From DATARN01 sp963851105 (GTDB lineage: Bacteria; Actinomycetota; Acidimicrobiia; Acidimicrobiales; Palsa-688): a stretch of DNA of 64,000 nucleotides. The DNA lies in the NCBI GenBank assembly GCA_963851105.1, contig CAWKNP010000004.1:1-64000 (forward strand), written 5' to 3'. Shown here piece by piece: positions 1 to 8,528 of this stretch (its first letter is position 1; each line of letters starts with the position of its first letter). Made by a program: the position numbers and the translations under genes. The notes under the pieces are model-generated. The model was not told the DNA's origin and ran no database searches. It saw only the letters and a program-made list of their open reading frames with translations.

Positions 1-415
1 CGAGGTCGAGGCCGCTGACCCGATCGGCCGGCCGGGTGCCGAGGGTGGGCAGGATGTGGAACCGGAAGTTGTCAGCCACGGTCATGGCGGTCTTGGGTGA
101 CCAACCGAGCCACTCGCCGTCCCCCCGGGCCGGGCGGGGACGGTGCGCCTTCTGCCAGGCCGCGGCCAGGTCCTCGATCCGTACCACCTGGCCCTGCCCG
201 GCCCGGCTCGCCTCGGCGGGGCCGGCGAACGCCTCGCCCGACTCGACCGCCGCGATGAGCTCGGCCAGGCGGGCGTCGGCCGCCTTGGCGCCGGCGCGGT
301 TGTCGGCGCCGTGAACGGTCTCGTAGATGTTCCGCCGGGCCCCGGTGCGGGGGTCGCGGCCCGCGGTCACGACCAGCCTCCACGCCCCGGAGCGGTACCT
401 CTTGTGGCCCTTCAT
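1..415 (-). CDS. Tyrosine recombinase/phage-type integrase, N-terminal part (runs off the window)
   Basis: The minus-strand frame starting with ATG at 415 stays open to the window edge (138 codons). It reads MKGHKRYRSGAWRLVVTAGR, then a Lys/Ala-rich helix, a segment ...VVRIEDLAAAWQKA..., and ...WSPKTAMTVADNFRFHILP.... This is the layout of the AP2-like arm-binding domain followed by the SAM-like core-binding domain of actinobacterial site-specific integrases. The catalytic domain with the R-H-R-Y residues would lie beyond position 1 and cannot be checked. The gene starts 100 nt from the 3' end of tRNA-Glu, a usual attachment target, and reads away from it. This suggests that the sequence to the left belongs to an integrated element. 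No strong ribosome binding site precedes the ATG, so the start is uncertain. Fold assignment is by sequence pattern only. Confidence 0.72.
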   Translation of the reverse strand, partial: MKGHKRYRSGAWRLVVTAGRDPRTGARRNIYETVHGADNRAGAKAADARLAELIAAVESGEAFAGPAEASRAGQGQVVRIEDLAAAWQKAHRPRPARGDGEWLGWSPKTAMTVADNFRFHILPTLGTRPADRVSGLDL

Positions 416-417
416 CG

Positions 418-457
418 GCCAACTATGTTGGCAGAATGTTGGCAAGATTGTTGGCAA
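418..457. repeat. GTTGGC direct repeats and a short palindrome between integrase and tRNA
   Basis: GTTGGC occurs at 427-432, 438-443 and 450-455, spaced 11 and 12 bp, about one helical turn. The first copy is also the right half of the perfect inverted repeat GCCAACTATGTTGGC (418-432). The block lies just upstream of the integrase start, on the tRNA side. Such arrays fit recombinase arm-type sites or an operator for the integrase gene. The function is inferred from position only. Confidence 0.45.
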
Positions 458-516
458 GCCTTCTGGGACGATTGGCGACCCGAGCAAAAAGTGCCTCTGA
501 CCAGCCAGTATGTCCG

Positions 517-589
517 CAGCCCCAACGGGATTCGAACCCGTGTCGCCACCTTGAGAGGGTGGTGTCCTAGGCCTCTAGACGATGGGGCC
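517..589 (-). tRNA. tRNA-Glu (anticodon CTC)
   Basis: The minus strand folds as a 73-nt cloverleaf. The acceptor strand GGCCCCA pairs with TGGGGCT (a G-U end pair), the anticodon arm is CCACC-CTCTCAA-GGTGG with anticodon CTC, and the T-arm contains GGTTCGAATCC. No CCA is encoded. The 3' end faces the integrase gene, which is the usual arrangement at a tRNA attachment site. Confidence 0.96.
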
Positions 590-770
590 AGAGGTTGAGT
601 CGGACGATCCTACCCGAGGCGCGCCGGACCCGCCCCGGCGCCAGCGCCCCCGCACCGCCGACACCGCCCCGCCAGCCCCCCCCGCAGACGCCGGCGCCAC
701 CGCCCCAGCGCCGCCCCAGGTAAAGCAGACCCGAGGCCAGGTTGCGACACCTCACGGTCATACTGAGGCG

Positions 771-3017
771 GTGGGCAAGGCGGGGCGCCATTGGAGGAGG
801 CGGATCACGGCCATGATCACCGCCATGGCGGTGATCGCGGGCCTCGCTCTGGTCGCGGAACCGCAGATCAGCCGGGCCAAGGATGCCGATACGCCCGCCG
901 ACGTCATCGCCAAGCGTCACGTCGCGGGCGCCCACGACCCGTGCCCCTGGCTGGACTCGCAAGCCCCTGTCGCCACCCGGGTCGACCAGCTGCTGCGGGC
1001 CATGACCCCCCTCCAAGAGGCGACCATGCTGCACCTGCTCCAGGTCAACGCCGTTGTTCCCTACCAGGGTTACACCCCGGCCATACCGGCGTTGTGCATC
1101 CCCCAGATCACCGAGCAGGACGGCGCCGCGGGCGTCGCCAACGGCTTCGCGGGCATGGTCAAGGGCGCCTTTCCCGCCGTGACCCAGCTCCCGGCGCCCA
1201 TCGCCGACGCGGCCGCCTTCGACCCTGGCCTGGCCCGCCAGTACGGCAACGTCATCGGCGCCGAGGCCGCCGTCAAGGGTATCGATCTGGCGCTGTCGCC
1301 TACTATCAACATCGACCGTTCCCCCCTCTGGGGACGGTCCTACGAGACGCTCGGCGAGGACCCCTTCCTCACCGCGTCGCTGGCGGTGCCCCTGGTGCAG
1401 GGCATCCAGGGCAACCGGGTGGTGACCGTGCTCAAGCACTTCGCGGTCTACAACCAGGAACTCAACCGGGGAACAGCCCTCGACAACGCGGTCGTGTCCG
1501 ACCGGGCGTTGCACGAGGTCTACCTACCGGCGTTCTCCGCCGCCACCCAGGCAGGCCACGCCGGCGCGGTCATGTGTTCGTACAACCTGGTCAACGGTGT
1601 CCCCGCCTGCGAGAGCGCCGCTCTGATCGACGGCATCCTCCGGGGCCAGTGGCACTACGACGGTTTCGTGCGCTCCGACTGCGGCTCCATCTACAACCAG
1701 GCGGCAGCTATGGCGGTGCGGGTGTCCCAGGTCAAGTGCACCCGGTTGTACAGCCCGCAGGCCCTGGCGGCCGCGGTCACCGAGGGGCAACTGGCCAAAT
1801 CGGACCTGGATGGACTGGCCCGGCCCCTGCTCACGGTCCTGTTCCACTACGACCTGATCGCCAATCCGCACCCACTTGACCCGGGGCGGGTGGCCACCAC
1901 GGCCGCCCACCGGGCGCTGGCGGCGCGGACCAACGCCGAGGGGTCGGTCCTCCTGAAGAACGACCGCGCCGCCCTCCCCCTTGACCTGGCCCGTATCCCC
2001 TCGCTGGCGCTGATCGGCGCCGACGGCGCCACGCCGATGCCGGCGGGCTTCGGCGCCATGCATGTCACGGCCACCAGCCCGGTGACCGCGTTGGCGGCGT
2101 TGTCTCCCATCCTCGGGGCCCGGCTCCACTACTACGACGGTGTCGACATCCGCACCGCCGCCGTCCTGGCCCAGCGGAGCAGTGCCGCGGTCGTCGTGGT
2201 TCACGACTACGAGGCCGAGCGCCACGACCGCACGTCGCTGGCACTGCCCGGCAACCAGGACGCCCTCGTGGCTGCCGTCGCAGCCGCCAACCCCCGCACC
2301 ATCGTCGTCCTCGAGACCGGCGCCGCCGTGCTCATGCCCTGGCTGCGAGCGGTCCCAGCCGTGCTCGAGACCTGGTACCCCGGTGAAACCGCCGGCCCGG
2401 CACTGGTCGACCTGCTGAGCGGCAAGGTCAACCCGAGCGGAAAGCTCCCCGCGACCTTCCCCAACGCCGAGACCGCGGCGGCAATGCCGGATGCGACCGC
2501 CGAGACCTTCGGCGGCGTCGGCGGCCGGGTCGTCTACGCCGACGGCCTCGACGTCGGGTACCGCTGGTACCAGACCCATCAGGTGGCCCCGCTATTCGGC
2601 TTCGGGTACGGGCTGTCGTACACCAAGTTCGCCTTCCGCGACCTCCATGCCACCGCAGCCGGAGGCGGGATCACGATGCAGGTGACGGTGACCAACGTCG
2701 GCCCCGTCCGGGGGGCAGACGTCGTCCAGTGCTATCTCGGGTTCCCCGCCGCCACCGGCGAGTCACCGTGGCAGTTGCGGGGATTCGCCCGGGTCGACCT
2801 GGCGCCCCGGCAGTCGAAGACGGTCGAGCTGGCCATGGCTCCCGGCGACCTGGCGACGTGGGACAGCGCGACCAACCAGTGGCAGGTGACGGGGGGCACC
2901 GTTCACCTCTACGTGGGCGACGGATCCGACACTGCCCATCTGCCGCTCACCGCCACCGTCGCCGTGGCGGGAGCTGCGCTCGGAGCCAACTCGGGACCGG
3001 CGCGCCCTCTAGGTTGA
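771..3017 (+). CDS. Secreted glycoside hydrolase family 3 (beta-xylosidase/beta-glucosidase type)
   Basis: Predicted exported GH3 enzyme that releases terminal beta-linked sugars from oligosaccharides outside the cell. From the GTG at 771 the product is about 748 residues. It has a basic start (residues 1-12), a hydrophobic stretch ending near AEPQISRA (signal peptide), the GH3 N-terminal barrel, the GH3 C-terminal alpha/beta domain, and a fibronectin III-like tail from about residue 620. The nucleophile motif is FVRSDCGS with Asp303. The SDCG form is commoner in the xylosidase-type branch than the SDW form of beta-glucosidases, so the substrate is open. An open frame reaches back to 582 but would overlap tRNA-Glu. 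CATACT at 759-764 lies 6 nt before the GTG and supports the 771 start; ATG 813, after GGAGGAGG, is the alternative. The next gene starts 7 nt after its stop. Confidence 0.9.
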   Translation: MGKAGRHWRRRITAMITAMAVIAGLALVAEPQISRAKDADTPADVIAKRHVAGAHDPCPWLDSQAPVATRVDQLLRAMTPLQEATMLHLLQVNAVVPYQGYTPAIPALCIPQITEQDGAAGVANGFAGMVKGAFPAVTQLPAPIADAAAFDPGLARQYGNVIGAEAAVKGIDLALSPTINIDRSPLWGRSYETLGEDPFLTASLAVPLVQGIQGNRVVTVLKHFAVYNQELNRGTALDNAVVSDRALHEVYLPAFSAATQAGHAGAVMCSYNLVNGVPACESAALIDGILRGQWHYDGFVRSDCGSIYNQAAAMAVRVSQVKCTRLYSPQALAAAVTEGQLAKSDLDGLARPLLTVLFHYDLIANPHPLDPGRVATTAAHRALAARTNAEGSVLLKNDRAALPLDLARIPSLALIGADGATPMPAGFGAMHVTATSPVTALAALSPILGARLHYYDGVDIRTAAVLAQRSSAAVVVVHDYEAERHDRTSLALPGNQDALVAAVAAANPRTIVVLETGAAVLMPWLRAVPAVLETWYPGETAGPALVDLLSGKVNPSGKLPATFPNAETAAAMPDATAETFGGVGGRVVYADGLDVGYRWYQTHQVAPLFGFGYGLSYTKFAFRDLHATAAGGGITMQVTVTNVGPVRGADVVQCYLGFPAATGESPWQLRGFARVDLAPRQSKTVELAMAPGDLATWDSATNQWQVTGGTVHLYVGDGSDTAHLPLTATVAVAGAALGANSGPARPLG

Positions 3018-3024
3018 CCCCCGA

Positions 3025-5079
3025 GTGACCGTCGTCAACCGGGCCGACCGCCAAACTTCGCCTGCGCCGGCGCCGAGGGAGCGAGGCCCCGACGGTGGCC
3101 ACTGGTTGGGCGCCACGGCCCTGACGGTGGTGGGTCTGGTCCATGCCCTCGTGGTGGCGCCCCGGTATCACGTGGGGTCGTTCGACGACGACGCGAACTA
3201 TGTGCTGGCGGCGAGGGCCCTGGCCCACGGCGCCGGATTCACGACCAGGCTCACCGGCGGCGGGGCGCCCCTCGTCGGGGTCTACCCGCCGGGCCTGCCG
3301 GTCCTCCTGGCGCCCGTCGCCCGCCTTTGGCCGCACGGCCTGACGCCGCTGCGCGTCCTGCCATTCCTGTGCTTCGCGGCCATCTTCCCCCTCACCTGGC
3401 GCTATCTCGGCGCCAGGGGCATCCCGGATCGGGCCCGGTTGGCTGTGCTCGGCCTACTGGCGCTGAATCCCGTGCTGGCGACCTATGCCACCATGGTCAT
3501 GCCCGAGACCACCTTCGTCGTGGTCTTGCTCCTGCTGTTGCTGGCCGCCGAGCGGTGGCGGGCCGAGGCCAGGGCCGTCACCTGGGCGGGTGCGGGCACG
3601 GTGGCCGCGGCCGCGGCTGTCCTGTGGCTGAAGGAAGCGGGCGCCGGCCTGGTCATCGGCGTCGTGGCGTGGCTCCTTTTGCGCCGGCTGTGGCGCAAGG
3701 CGCTCCTGGTGGCCGTGGGCGTGCCCCTGCTCTTCCTGCCCGTGCTGGTCGCCCGGGCCATAGCGGGGGGCGCCCTCATCGGCTCGCGGTACTCGAGCGA
3801 CCTGGGGAGCAACAACGGCGGAATCGTCGGGAGGGTCACGCACATGGCGCCGTCGGCCCTGTGGGCCTACGCCAACGACGTGTTTTCGCTGTCGATTGTC
3901 GGTCGGGTCCACGGGTCGCTCGACATCGTCCAGTGGACCACCGCGTTGCTGGTGATGGTCGGGGTGGTGGTCTGGATTCGCACGTTCGGCCTCGACATCG
4001 CCGTCGTCGCAGTCGCTTTCTACCTAACCGAGACGCTCTTCTACCCCTTTACCAACGAGCGCCGGATCGTCCTGGTGCTCCCGGTCGTCGTGGCGTGGTA
4101 CGTGCTCGGGGCGGGAGCACTTTTCCGGCTCACGGCAGGTGCCATGCGGTCCTGGCGGTCCCGGATGGCCCTGCCCTTCACCGCCGCCACGCTCGTGCTG
4201 CTGGTCGCGCTCGTCCCCCAGTTCCCCCGGGACTACCTGCTGGCCGTCGGCCAGGACACCTCGATGCCGGCGGGCTCGCCCTACATGGCGATCCTGCGCC
4301 ATCTCGGGCAACCTGGCGACGTGGTGGAGACCGACTACTTGTGGACGACGGGCCTGTTCACGGGCCACGCCACCGCCAACGGCGCCTACCAGGCCCCGTG
4401 TGACGCCGCCGCCATCGCCGCCGCCATCGCCGCGGACCATGCTGGTTTCCTGCTGAGCGCCGCCCTCAACCAGCCGGAGTTCCTGCCCAGCCCGTGCGTC
4501 GAGCCCATCGCGGCCACCGACCCAGGCGCTGTGCGCCTCTATCGGTCCCCCCAAGCCAACGCCACCGTCTTCGAGCTCATCGGCCCCGGCACCGGCCACC
4601 CCGGCCTGCGCGACCTGACCGCGGGCGTGGTACCCCTGGCCGCGACGCCGGTCACCATGGTCCCCGAGACGCCGCAGATCGACGGCGACAATCCCGGCGC
4701 CTACCCGACCGCGGAGCCTGCGGGCCCCGGCGCACCGGCCGGGGTTTCTGATCCGAACCCATCGAAAACCAATGGGTTTGCGCCACCAGCCACCGCCGGC
4801 AGCATCACCTTCACCTGGTCCTGGGGCCACACGGCCCCGATCACCCAGATCTCGCTCGCCGCCGCCAGGACCACCGGTGCCACCGCCTCGGTCAATGTCG
4901 AATGGCAGGACCCGACCGGGCAATGGCACCGGGCCGCCGCGGCACCCGGGGCCGTCGGCGCCGAAGAGGCGACCCGGTACCTGCTCGTCTCTTTTTCCCA
5001 GCCCCCCATGGCGACGGCGGTCCGCGTCACCGTGGCCGGCCAGGGCCCGGCCGAGGTTCACGAACTGCACGTCCTGTGA
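3025..5079 (+). CDS. Membrane glycosyltransferase of the GT39/ArnT-like fold with C-terminal extracytoplasmic domain
   Basis: Predicted polyprenyl-phosphate-sugar dependent transferase acting on the outer face of the membrane. The 684-residue product starts with GTG. It has an N-terminal membrane helix followed by the acidic motif SFDDDANYVLAARALA (DDD at 54-56), where GT39 and GT83 enzymes place their catalytic Asp. About ten further hydrophobic segments follow up to residue 410. The last 200 residues form a soluble segment rich in beta-strand patterns and ending ...GPAEVHELHVL, resembling a carbohydrate-binding beta-sandwich. The gene sits 7 nt after the GH3 gene and overlaps gtrA by 4 nt, so the three are probably one transcript. 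Donor and acceptor are not known; protein mannosylation and glycolipid decoration are both possible. Confidence 0.72.
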   Translation: MTVVNRADRQTSPAPAPRERGPDGGHWLGATALTVVGLVHALVVAPRYHVGSFDDDANYVLAARALAHGAGFTTRLTGGGAPLVGVYPPGLPVLLAPVARLWPHGLTPLRVLPFLCFAAIFPLTWRYLGARGIPDRARLAVLGLLALNPVLATYATMVMPETTFVVVLLLLLLAAERWRAEARAVTWAGAGTVAAAAAVLWLKEAGAGLVIGVVAWLLLRRLWRKALLVAVGVPLLFLPVLVARAIAGGALIGSRYSSDLGSNNGGIVGRVTHMAPSALWAYANDVFSLSIVGRVHGSLDIVQWTTALLVMVGVVVWIRTFGLDIAVVAVAFYLTETLFYPFTNERRIVLVLPVVVAWYVLGAGALFRLTAGAMRSWRSRMALPFTAATLVLLVALVPQFPRDYLLAVGQDTSMPAGSPYMAILRHLGQPGDVVETDYLWTTGLFTGHATANGAYQAPCDAAAIAAAIAADHAGFLLSAALNQPEFLPSPCVEPIAATDPGAVRLYRSPQANATVFELIGPGTGHPGLRDLTAGVVPLAATPVTMVPETPQIDGDNPGAYPTAEPAGPGAPAGVSDPNPSKTNGFAPPATAGSITFTWSWGHTAPITQISLAAARTTGATASVNVEWQDPTGQWHRAAAAPGAVGAEEATRYLLVSFSQPPMATAVRVTVAGQGPAEVHELHVL

Positions 5080-5522
5080 AGGAGATGCTCGGCCGGGGCC
5101 GGTCCTCCCGCCTCGCAGTGCGTTTCGGGCGCTACACCCTGGGGTCGATCGTCGCCGTCGTGACCAGCGAGGTGGCCTTCGTCGCCTGCTACGGCACCGG
5201 GTTGCTCGGGACTACGGCCTCCTCGGCGGTCGCCTTCGTCGCCGGCGCCATCCCCAACTACGTCTTGAACCGGTCCTGGGCGTTCGGCCGGCGGGGCCAC
5301 GTCCGGGTCGGGCGCGAGGTGGTGCTGTACGCCGTCGTGTCCCTGAGCAGCTTCGCCGCTTCGGCGGTCGCCACCGGCTGGGCGAGCCACTGGGCTCCTC
5401 ACCTGACCGGCGACCATCTGATGCGCACCGCAGTGGTGGGCGGCGCCTACCTGGCTACCTACGCGGTGTTGTTCCTGGCCAAGTTCGCGGTGATGCAGAA
5501 GGTGATCTTCACCGACCCCTAG
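5076..5522 (+). CDS. GtrA-like membrane protein
   Basis: Small integral membrane protein of the GtrA family, members of which help translocate polyprenyl-phosphate-linked sugars across the membrane. From GTG 5076 it has 148 residues with about four hydrophobic segments and the typical early motif RFGRYTLGSIVA followed by ...AGAIPNYVLNRSWAF.... The GTG overlaps the stop of the transferase gene as GTGA, so translation is probably coupled; ATG 5085 is an alternative start. A GtrA protein beside a GT39-type transferase and a DPM-like GT2 (next gene, opposite strand) is a coherent set: the GT2 makes the lipid-linked sugar, GtrA moves it, and the membrane transferase uses it. The stop codon shares CTAG with the converging GT2 gene. 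Confidence 0.85.
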   Translation: MKEMLGRGRSSRLAVRFGRYTLGSIVAVVTSEVAFVACYGTGLLGTTASSAVAFVAGAIPNYVLNRSWAFGRRGHVRVGREVVLYAVVSLSSFAASAVATGWASHWAPHLTGDHLMRTAVVGGAYLATYAVLFLAKFAVMQKVIFTDP

Positions 5523-6313
5523 CGCCGGCGGCGGTCCCGCCACCACGTCGAGACGATCACCCGACCGACCCGCCAGCCGTAGGCGAGGTTGCCGCCTTTC
5601 TTGGTCGTCCCCTCGGCGCGGGCGTACATCGTCACCGGCACCTCGGCGACGCGGAAGCCCCCGAGGGCGGCACCGATCAGCAGCTCAGTGGCCTGGTACT
5701 GCGGCTGGCGAAGCTCGACGGCGCCGGTGAGATCGGCCCGCATGGCCCGCAGCCCGTTGGCAGGGTCGGTGATGCGCTGGCCGGTCAGGACCGAGATCAC
5801 GGCGCCGTACACAACCACCCCTAGGGCGCGGAACTTGTCGGTCGTGCGGGAGGCGCCCAGCCGGCGGGACCCGCTGACAAAGTCGGCGGTGCCCGCCACC
5901 AGCGGGGCCACGACGACCGCGAGGTCGGCGGGGTCGTACTGGCCGTCGGCGTCGAGGGTGGCGATGTACTCGGCACCGTGTTCGCGGGCCAGCCGGTAGC
6001 CGAGGCGCAAGGCGGCGCCCTGGCCCCGGTTCACGGGAACATCGCATACCAGGGCCCCATAGGAACGGGCGACGGCGGCGGTTGCGTCGTGCGACCCGTC
6101 GACCACCACGACCGTGTCGACGGGGAGGCCGCACACCACCGCGGGCATCCGTGCCAGGACCGAACCGATGGCGCCTTGTTCGTTGTAGGCGGCGACGACG
6201 ACGGTCAGCGGGCCCAGCCGCCGAGACCCCAGTTCCAAAGCGAAGGCGGCCGCCGCCGCATCATCGACATCGGCGGCGGCGGTGGCGGTTACACCGACGG
6301 TGGATATGGTCAC
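5519..6313 (-). CDS. Family 2 glycosyltransferase, dolichyl-phosphate-mannose-synthase-like
   Basis: Predicted cytoplasmic GT2 enzyme that moves a sugar from an NDP-sugar to polyprenyl phosphate. The 264-residue product has VVVAAYNEQGAIGSVL at the start of the GT-A fold, VVVVDGSHDAT, NRGQGAALRLG (95-105), and the metal-binding DADG motif at 121-124. It has no C-terminal membrane helices, so it resembles soluble DPM1-type enzymes. The GTG start at 6313 overlaps the stop of the upstream epimerase gene (GTGA). With that epimerase and the UDP-sulfoquinovose synthase it forms a three-gene operon with 4-nt overlaps throughout, which suggests that the sugar handled is made by the two upstream enzymes. 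The actual donor cannot be read from sequence. Confidence 0.85.
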   Translation of the reverse strand: MTISTVGVTATAAADVDDAAAAAFALELGSRRLGPLTVVVAAYNEQGAIGSVLARMPAVVCGLPVDTVVVVDGSHDATAAVARSYGALVCDVPVNRGQGAALRLGYRLAREHGAEYIATLDADGQYDPADLAVVVAPLVAGTADFVSGSRRLGASRTTDKFRALGVVVYGAVISVLTGQRITDPANGLRAMRADLTGAVELRQPQYQATELLIGAALGGFRVAEVPVTMYARAEGTTKKGGNLAYGWRVGRVIVSTWWRDRRRR

Positions 6314-7266
6314 GAGGCGGAGGCCGCCGCCGACACCGTCCGGCGCCCGCCCGACCACGAGGCCCAAACTTGGGGCAGGCCCTGCACCAGCGACGTGGTG
6401 GGGCGCCATCCCAGAGCGGCGGCGTGGCTCACGTCGACCTCGACGGTGGGCATCTCCCCCGCCTTGGCGGGCACGTGGCGCAGCGCCAGGTCGACACCGG
6501 TGACCTCGCGCACCATGGCCACCACGTCGAGCACCGAGGTCGACTGGCTGGAGCCGATCACGACCGGGCCGTCCCAACGGGTGTCGTCGATGGCGGCGCG
6601 CATGGCCGCCACCACATCGGCCACGTAGACGTAGTCCCGTAACTGGCTGCCGTCGCCATAGACATTGAATTCCGTGCCCGCCCGCGCCGCCTTCAAGAGG
6701 CGGGGGATGACGCTGTCCTTGTGGCCCATGCCGGGCCCGTAGACGTTGGTCAACCGGGGCCAGCAGCACCGCACACCGTAGATGGCGTTGTACGACGACA
6801 GCAGCATCTCCGCCGCCGCCTTGGTGGCCCCGTACGGGGTGAGAGGCGCCAGCGGGGTCCGCTCGTGGATGGGGAAATGGCGGGCCGGTCCCACCACCGC
6901 GTTGGTGGAGGCGAATACGAAGGTTCCGACGCCGCAACGCCGGGCCTGCTCGACGAGGGCGGCGGTCACGGTGACGTTGGCGGTGAAGGTCTCCGCGGGC
7001 CGGTCGACCGAACGCAGCACCGAGGTGGCGGCGGCCAGGTGGACGATGGCGTCCACCCCCGGTTTGACCACCGTTTCGACCGCGCCCGGCGCCCGCAGGT
7101 CCACCTGGACCGAAGCCACGTCGCGGTCTGCGGGACGGACGAGGTCGGCGACGAGCACATCGGCACCGGCCGCCTGCAACGCCCGGACCAGATGGGTGCC
7201 GATGAAGCCGGATCCCCCCGTGACGACGATGCGGCGAGCGCGGCCCGCGGCGGCGACGGGTGTCAC
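6310..7266 (-). CDS. NAD-dependent sugar-nucleotide epimerase/dehydratase (extended SDR)
   Basis: Extended short-chain dehydrogenase acting on a nucleotide sugar, of the UDP-glucose 4-epimerase type. The 318-residue product carries the NAD-binding loop GGSGFIG (17-23), Ser120 in FVFAS, and the catalytic YGATK motif (Tyr145, Lys149), then WPRLTNVYGPG and YGDGSQLRDYVYVADV, typical of the family. The start is GTG at 7266, which overlaps the stop of the sulfoquinovose synthase gene. Operon position suggests that it prepares or modifies the sugar nucleotide used by the downstream GT2. Whether it is a 4-epimerase, a dehydratase or another SDR is not resolved. Confidence 0.85.
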   Translation of the reverse strand: MTPVAAAGRARRIVVTGGSGFIGTHLVRALQAAGADVLVADLVRPADRDVASVQVDLRAPGAVETVVKPGVDAIVHLAAATSVLRSVDRPAETFTANVTVTAALVEQARRCGVGTFVFASTNAVVGPARHFPIHERTPLAPLTPYGATKAAAEMLLSSYNAIYGVRCCWPRLTNVYGPGMGHKDSVIPRLLKAARAGTEFNVYGDGSQLRDYVYVADVVAAMRAAIDDTRWDGPVVIGSSQSTSVLDVVAMVREVTGVDLALRHVPAKAGEMPTVEVDVSHAAALGWRPTTSLVQGLPQVWASWSGGRRTVSAAASAS

Positions 7267-8435
7267 TTGCCGCTCACCAGATGCGAGGCGGCGGTGTCCC
7301 GCCAGCGCACGGTCGGGACCAGGGCGTCGAGGTTGACCCGGTCGCGGTGGCGGTCGATGATGCCGAACATCGAGCTCAGCAGGGTCTCGCTGAGCAGGTG
7401 GGGCATCAGGCCCAGCTCCAGCAGGCGGGTGTGGGCCGCCCGGTAGTAGTGGTCCTCGGCTTCCACCCGGGGATTGTCGATCATGACGATCTCGGTCTTG
7501 CCGGGATAGGCGCGGGCAACCGTCTCCGCGATACCCCGCACCGACATCTGCTCGGTGAACTGGTTGAAGACCCGGAACTCCCCCGCCTCGGCCGGCTGCT
7601 CGCAGCTGATGCGGATGCACTCGACGGTGTCGACCAGGTTGATGAAGCCCCGGACTTGGCCGCCTTGGCCGTACACGGTGAGCGGCTCCCCGAGCACCGC
7701 TTGGATCGCCATGCGGTTGAGGACGGTCCCGAAGACAGCGTCGTAGTCGAACCGGGTCGCCAAACGCGGGTCGAGTGTCGTCTCGTCGGTTTCCTGGCCG
7801 TAGACGACGCCCTGGTTCAAGTCGGTGGCCCGCAGCCCCCAGATGCGGCACGCGAACTCGATGTTGTGACTGTCGTGCACCTTGGACAGGTGGTAGAAGG
7901 AACCGGGCCGCTTGGGGAACAGCACCCGGTCGGTGCGGCCCTTGTGGGTGATGTCGAGCCAGCCCTCTTCGATGTCGATGTTGGGCGTCCCGTACTCGCC
8001 CATGGTGCCCAGCTTCACCAGTTGGATGTCGGGGTCGACGTCGGCGATGGCGTAGAGCACGTTGAGGGTGCCCACCACGTTGTTGTGTTGCGTGTACACC
8101 GCGTGCTTCTGGTCGATCATGGAGTACGGCGCCGACCGCTGCTCGGCGAAGTGGACGATGGTGTCGGGCCGGAACTCTTCGATCATGTGGTGGGTGAAGA
8201 CGGGATCGGTCAGGTCGCCGCGGTACAGGGCGATCTCCCGCTCCGTGAGCTCCCGCCACGCCCGGATCCGCTCGGTGGGCGAAGCGATGGGGACGAGACT
8301 GTCCACCCCGAGCTCGAGGTCGTAGGCCCGGCGTACGAAGTTGTCGGCGATCCCTACCTCGTGGCCTCGAGCGGACAGGTGCAGCGCGCTGGGCCAGCCC
8401 AGGTAGCCGTCGCCGCCAAGAACAAGAATTCGCAC
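7263..8435 (-). CDS. sqdB: UDP-sulfoquinovose synthase
   Basis: Converts UDP-glucose and sulfite to UDP-sulfoquinovose, the sulfonated head group donor for sulfolipid SQDG and for sulfoquinovose-containing glycans. The 390-residue protein matches the SQD1/SqdB/Agl3 family over its whole length: GGDGYLG (7-13), FAEQRSAPYSMID, YTQHNNVVGTLNVL, KLGTMGEYGTPNIDIEEG with Thr144, and YHLSKVHDSHNI with Tyr181 and Lys185, matching the catalytic residues reported for the Arabidopsis enzyme. NPRVEAEDHYY near the C-terminus is also family-specific. GTG start with GAGGAG a few nt upstream. It is first in a three-gene operon with an epimerase and a GT2. No SQD2/SqdX-type GT4 transferase is visible, so the end product may not be ordinary SQDG. 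Confidence 0.95.
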   Translation of the reverse strand: MRILVLGGDGYLGWPSALHLSARGHEVGIADNFVRRAYDLELGVDSLVPIASPTERIRAWRELTEREIALYRGDLTDPVFTHHMIEEFRPDTIVHFAEQRSAPYSMIDQKHAVYTQHNNVVGTLNVLYAIADVDPDIQLVKLGTMGEYGTPNIDIEEGWLDITHKGRTDRVLFPKRPGSFYHLSKVHDSHNIEFACRIWGLRATDLNQGVVYGQETDETTLDPRLATRFDYDAVFGTVLNRMAIQAVLGEPLTVYGQGGQVRGFINLVDTVECIRISCEQPAEAGEFRVFNQFTEQMSVRGIAETVARAYPGKTEIVMIDNPRVEAEDHYYRAAHTRLLELGLMPHLLSETLLSSMFGIIDRHRDRVNLDALVPTVRWRDTAASHLVSGK

Positions 8436-8528
8436 GCCTACTCCTCAATCCGATGGGTTGCAGGGCCCGCACCGTTGTCGCTGTTCTCCGGAACGGAGGC
8501 CCTTGTCGGTTGCTCTTACCCAGACAAG

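Noticed and set aside
582..770. Upstream extension of the GH3 gene to ATG 582
   Set aside because: It would overlap tRNA-Glu and code for a low-complexity Pro/Ala stretch without family similarity; the signal peptide begins after 771.
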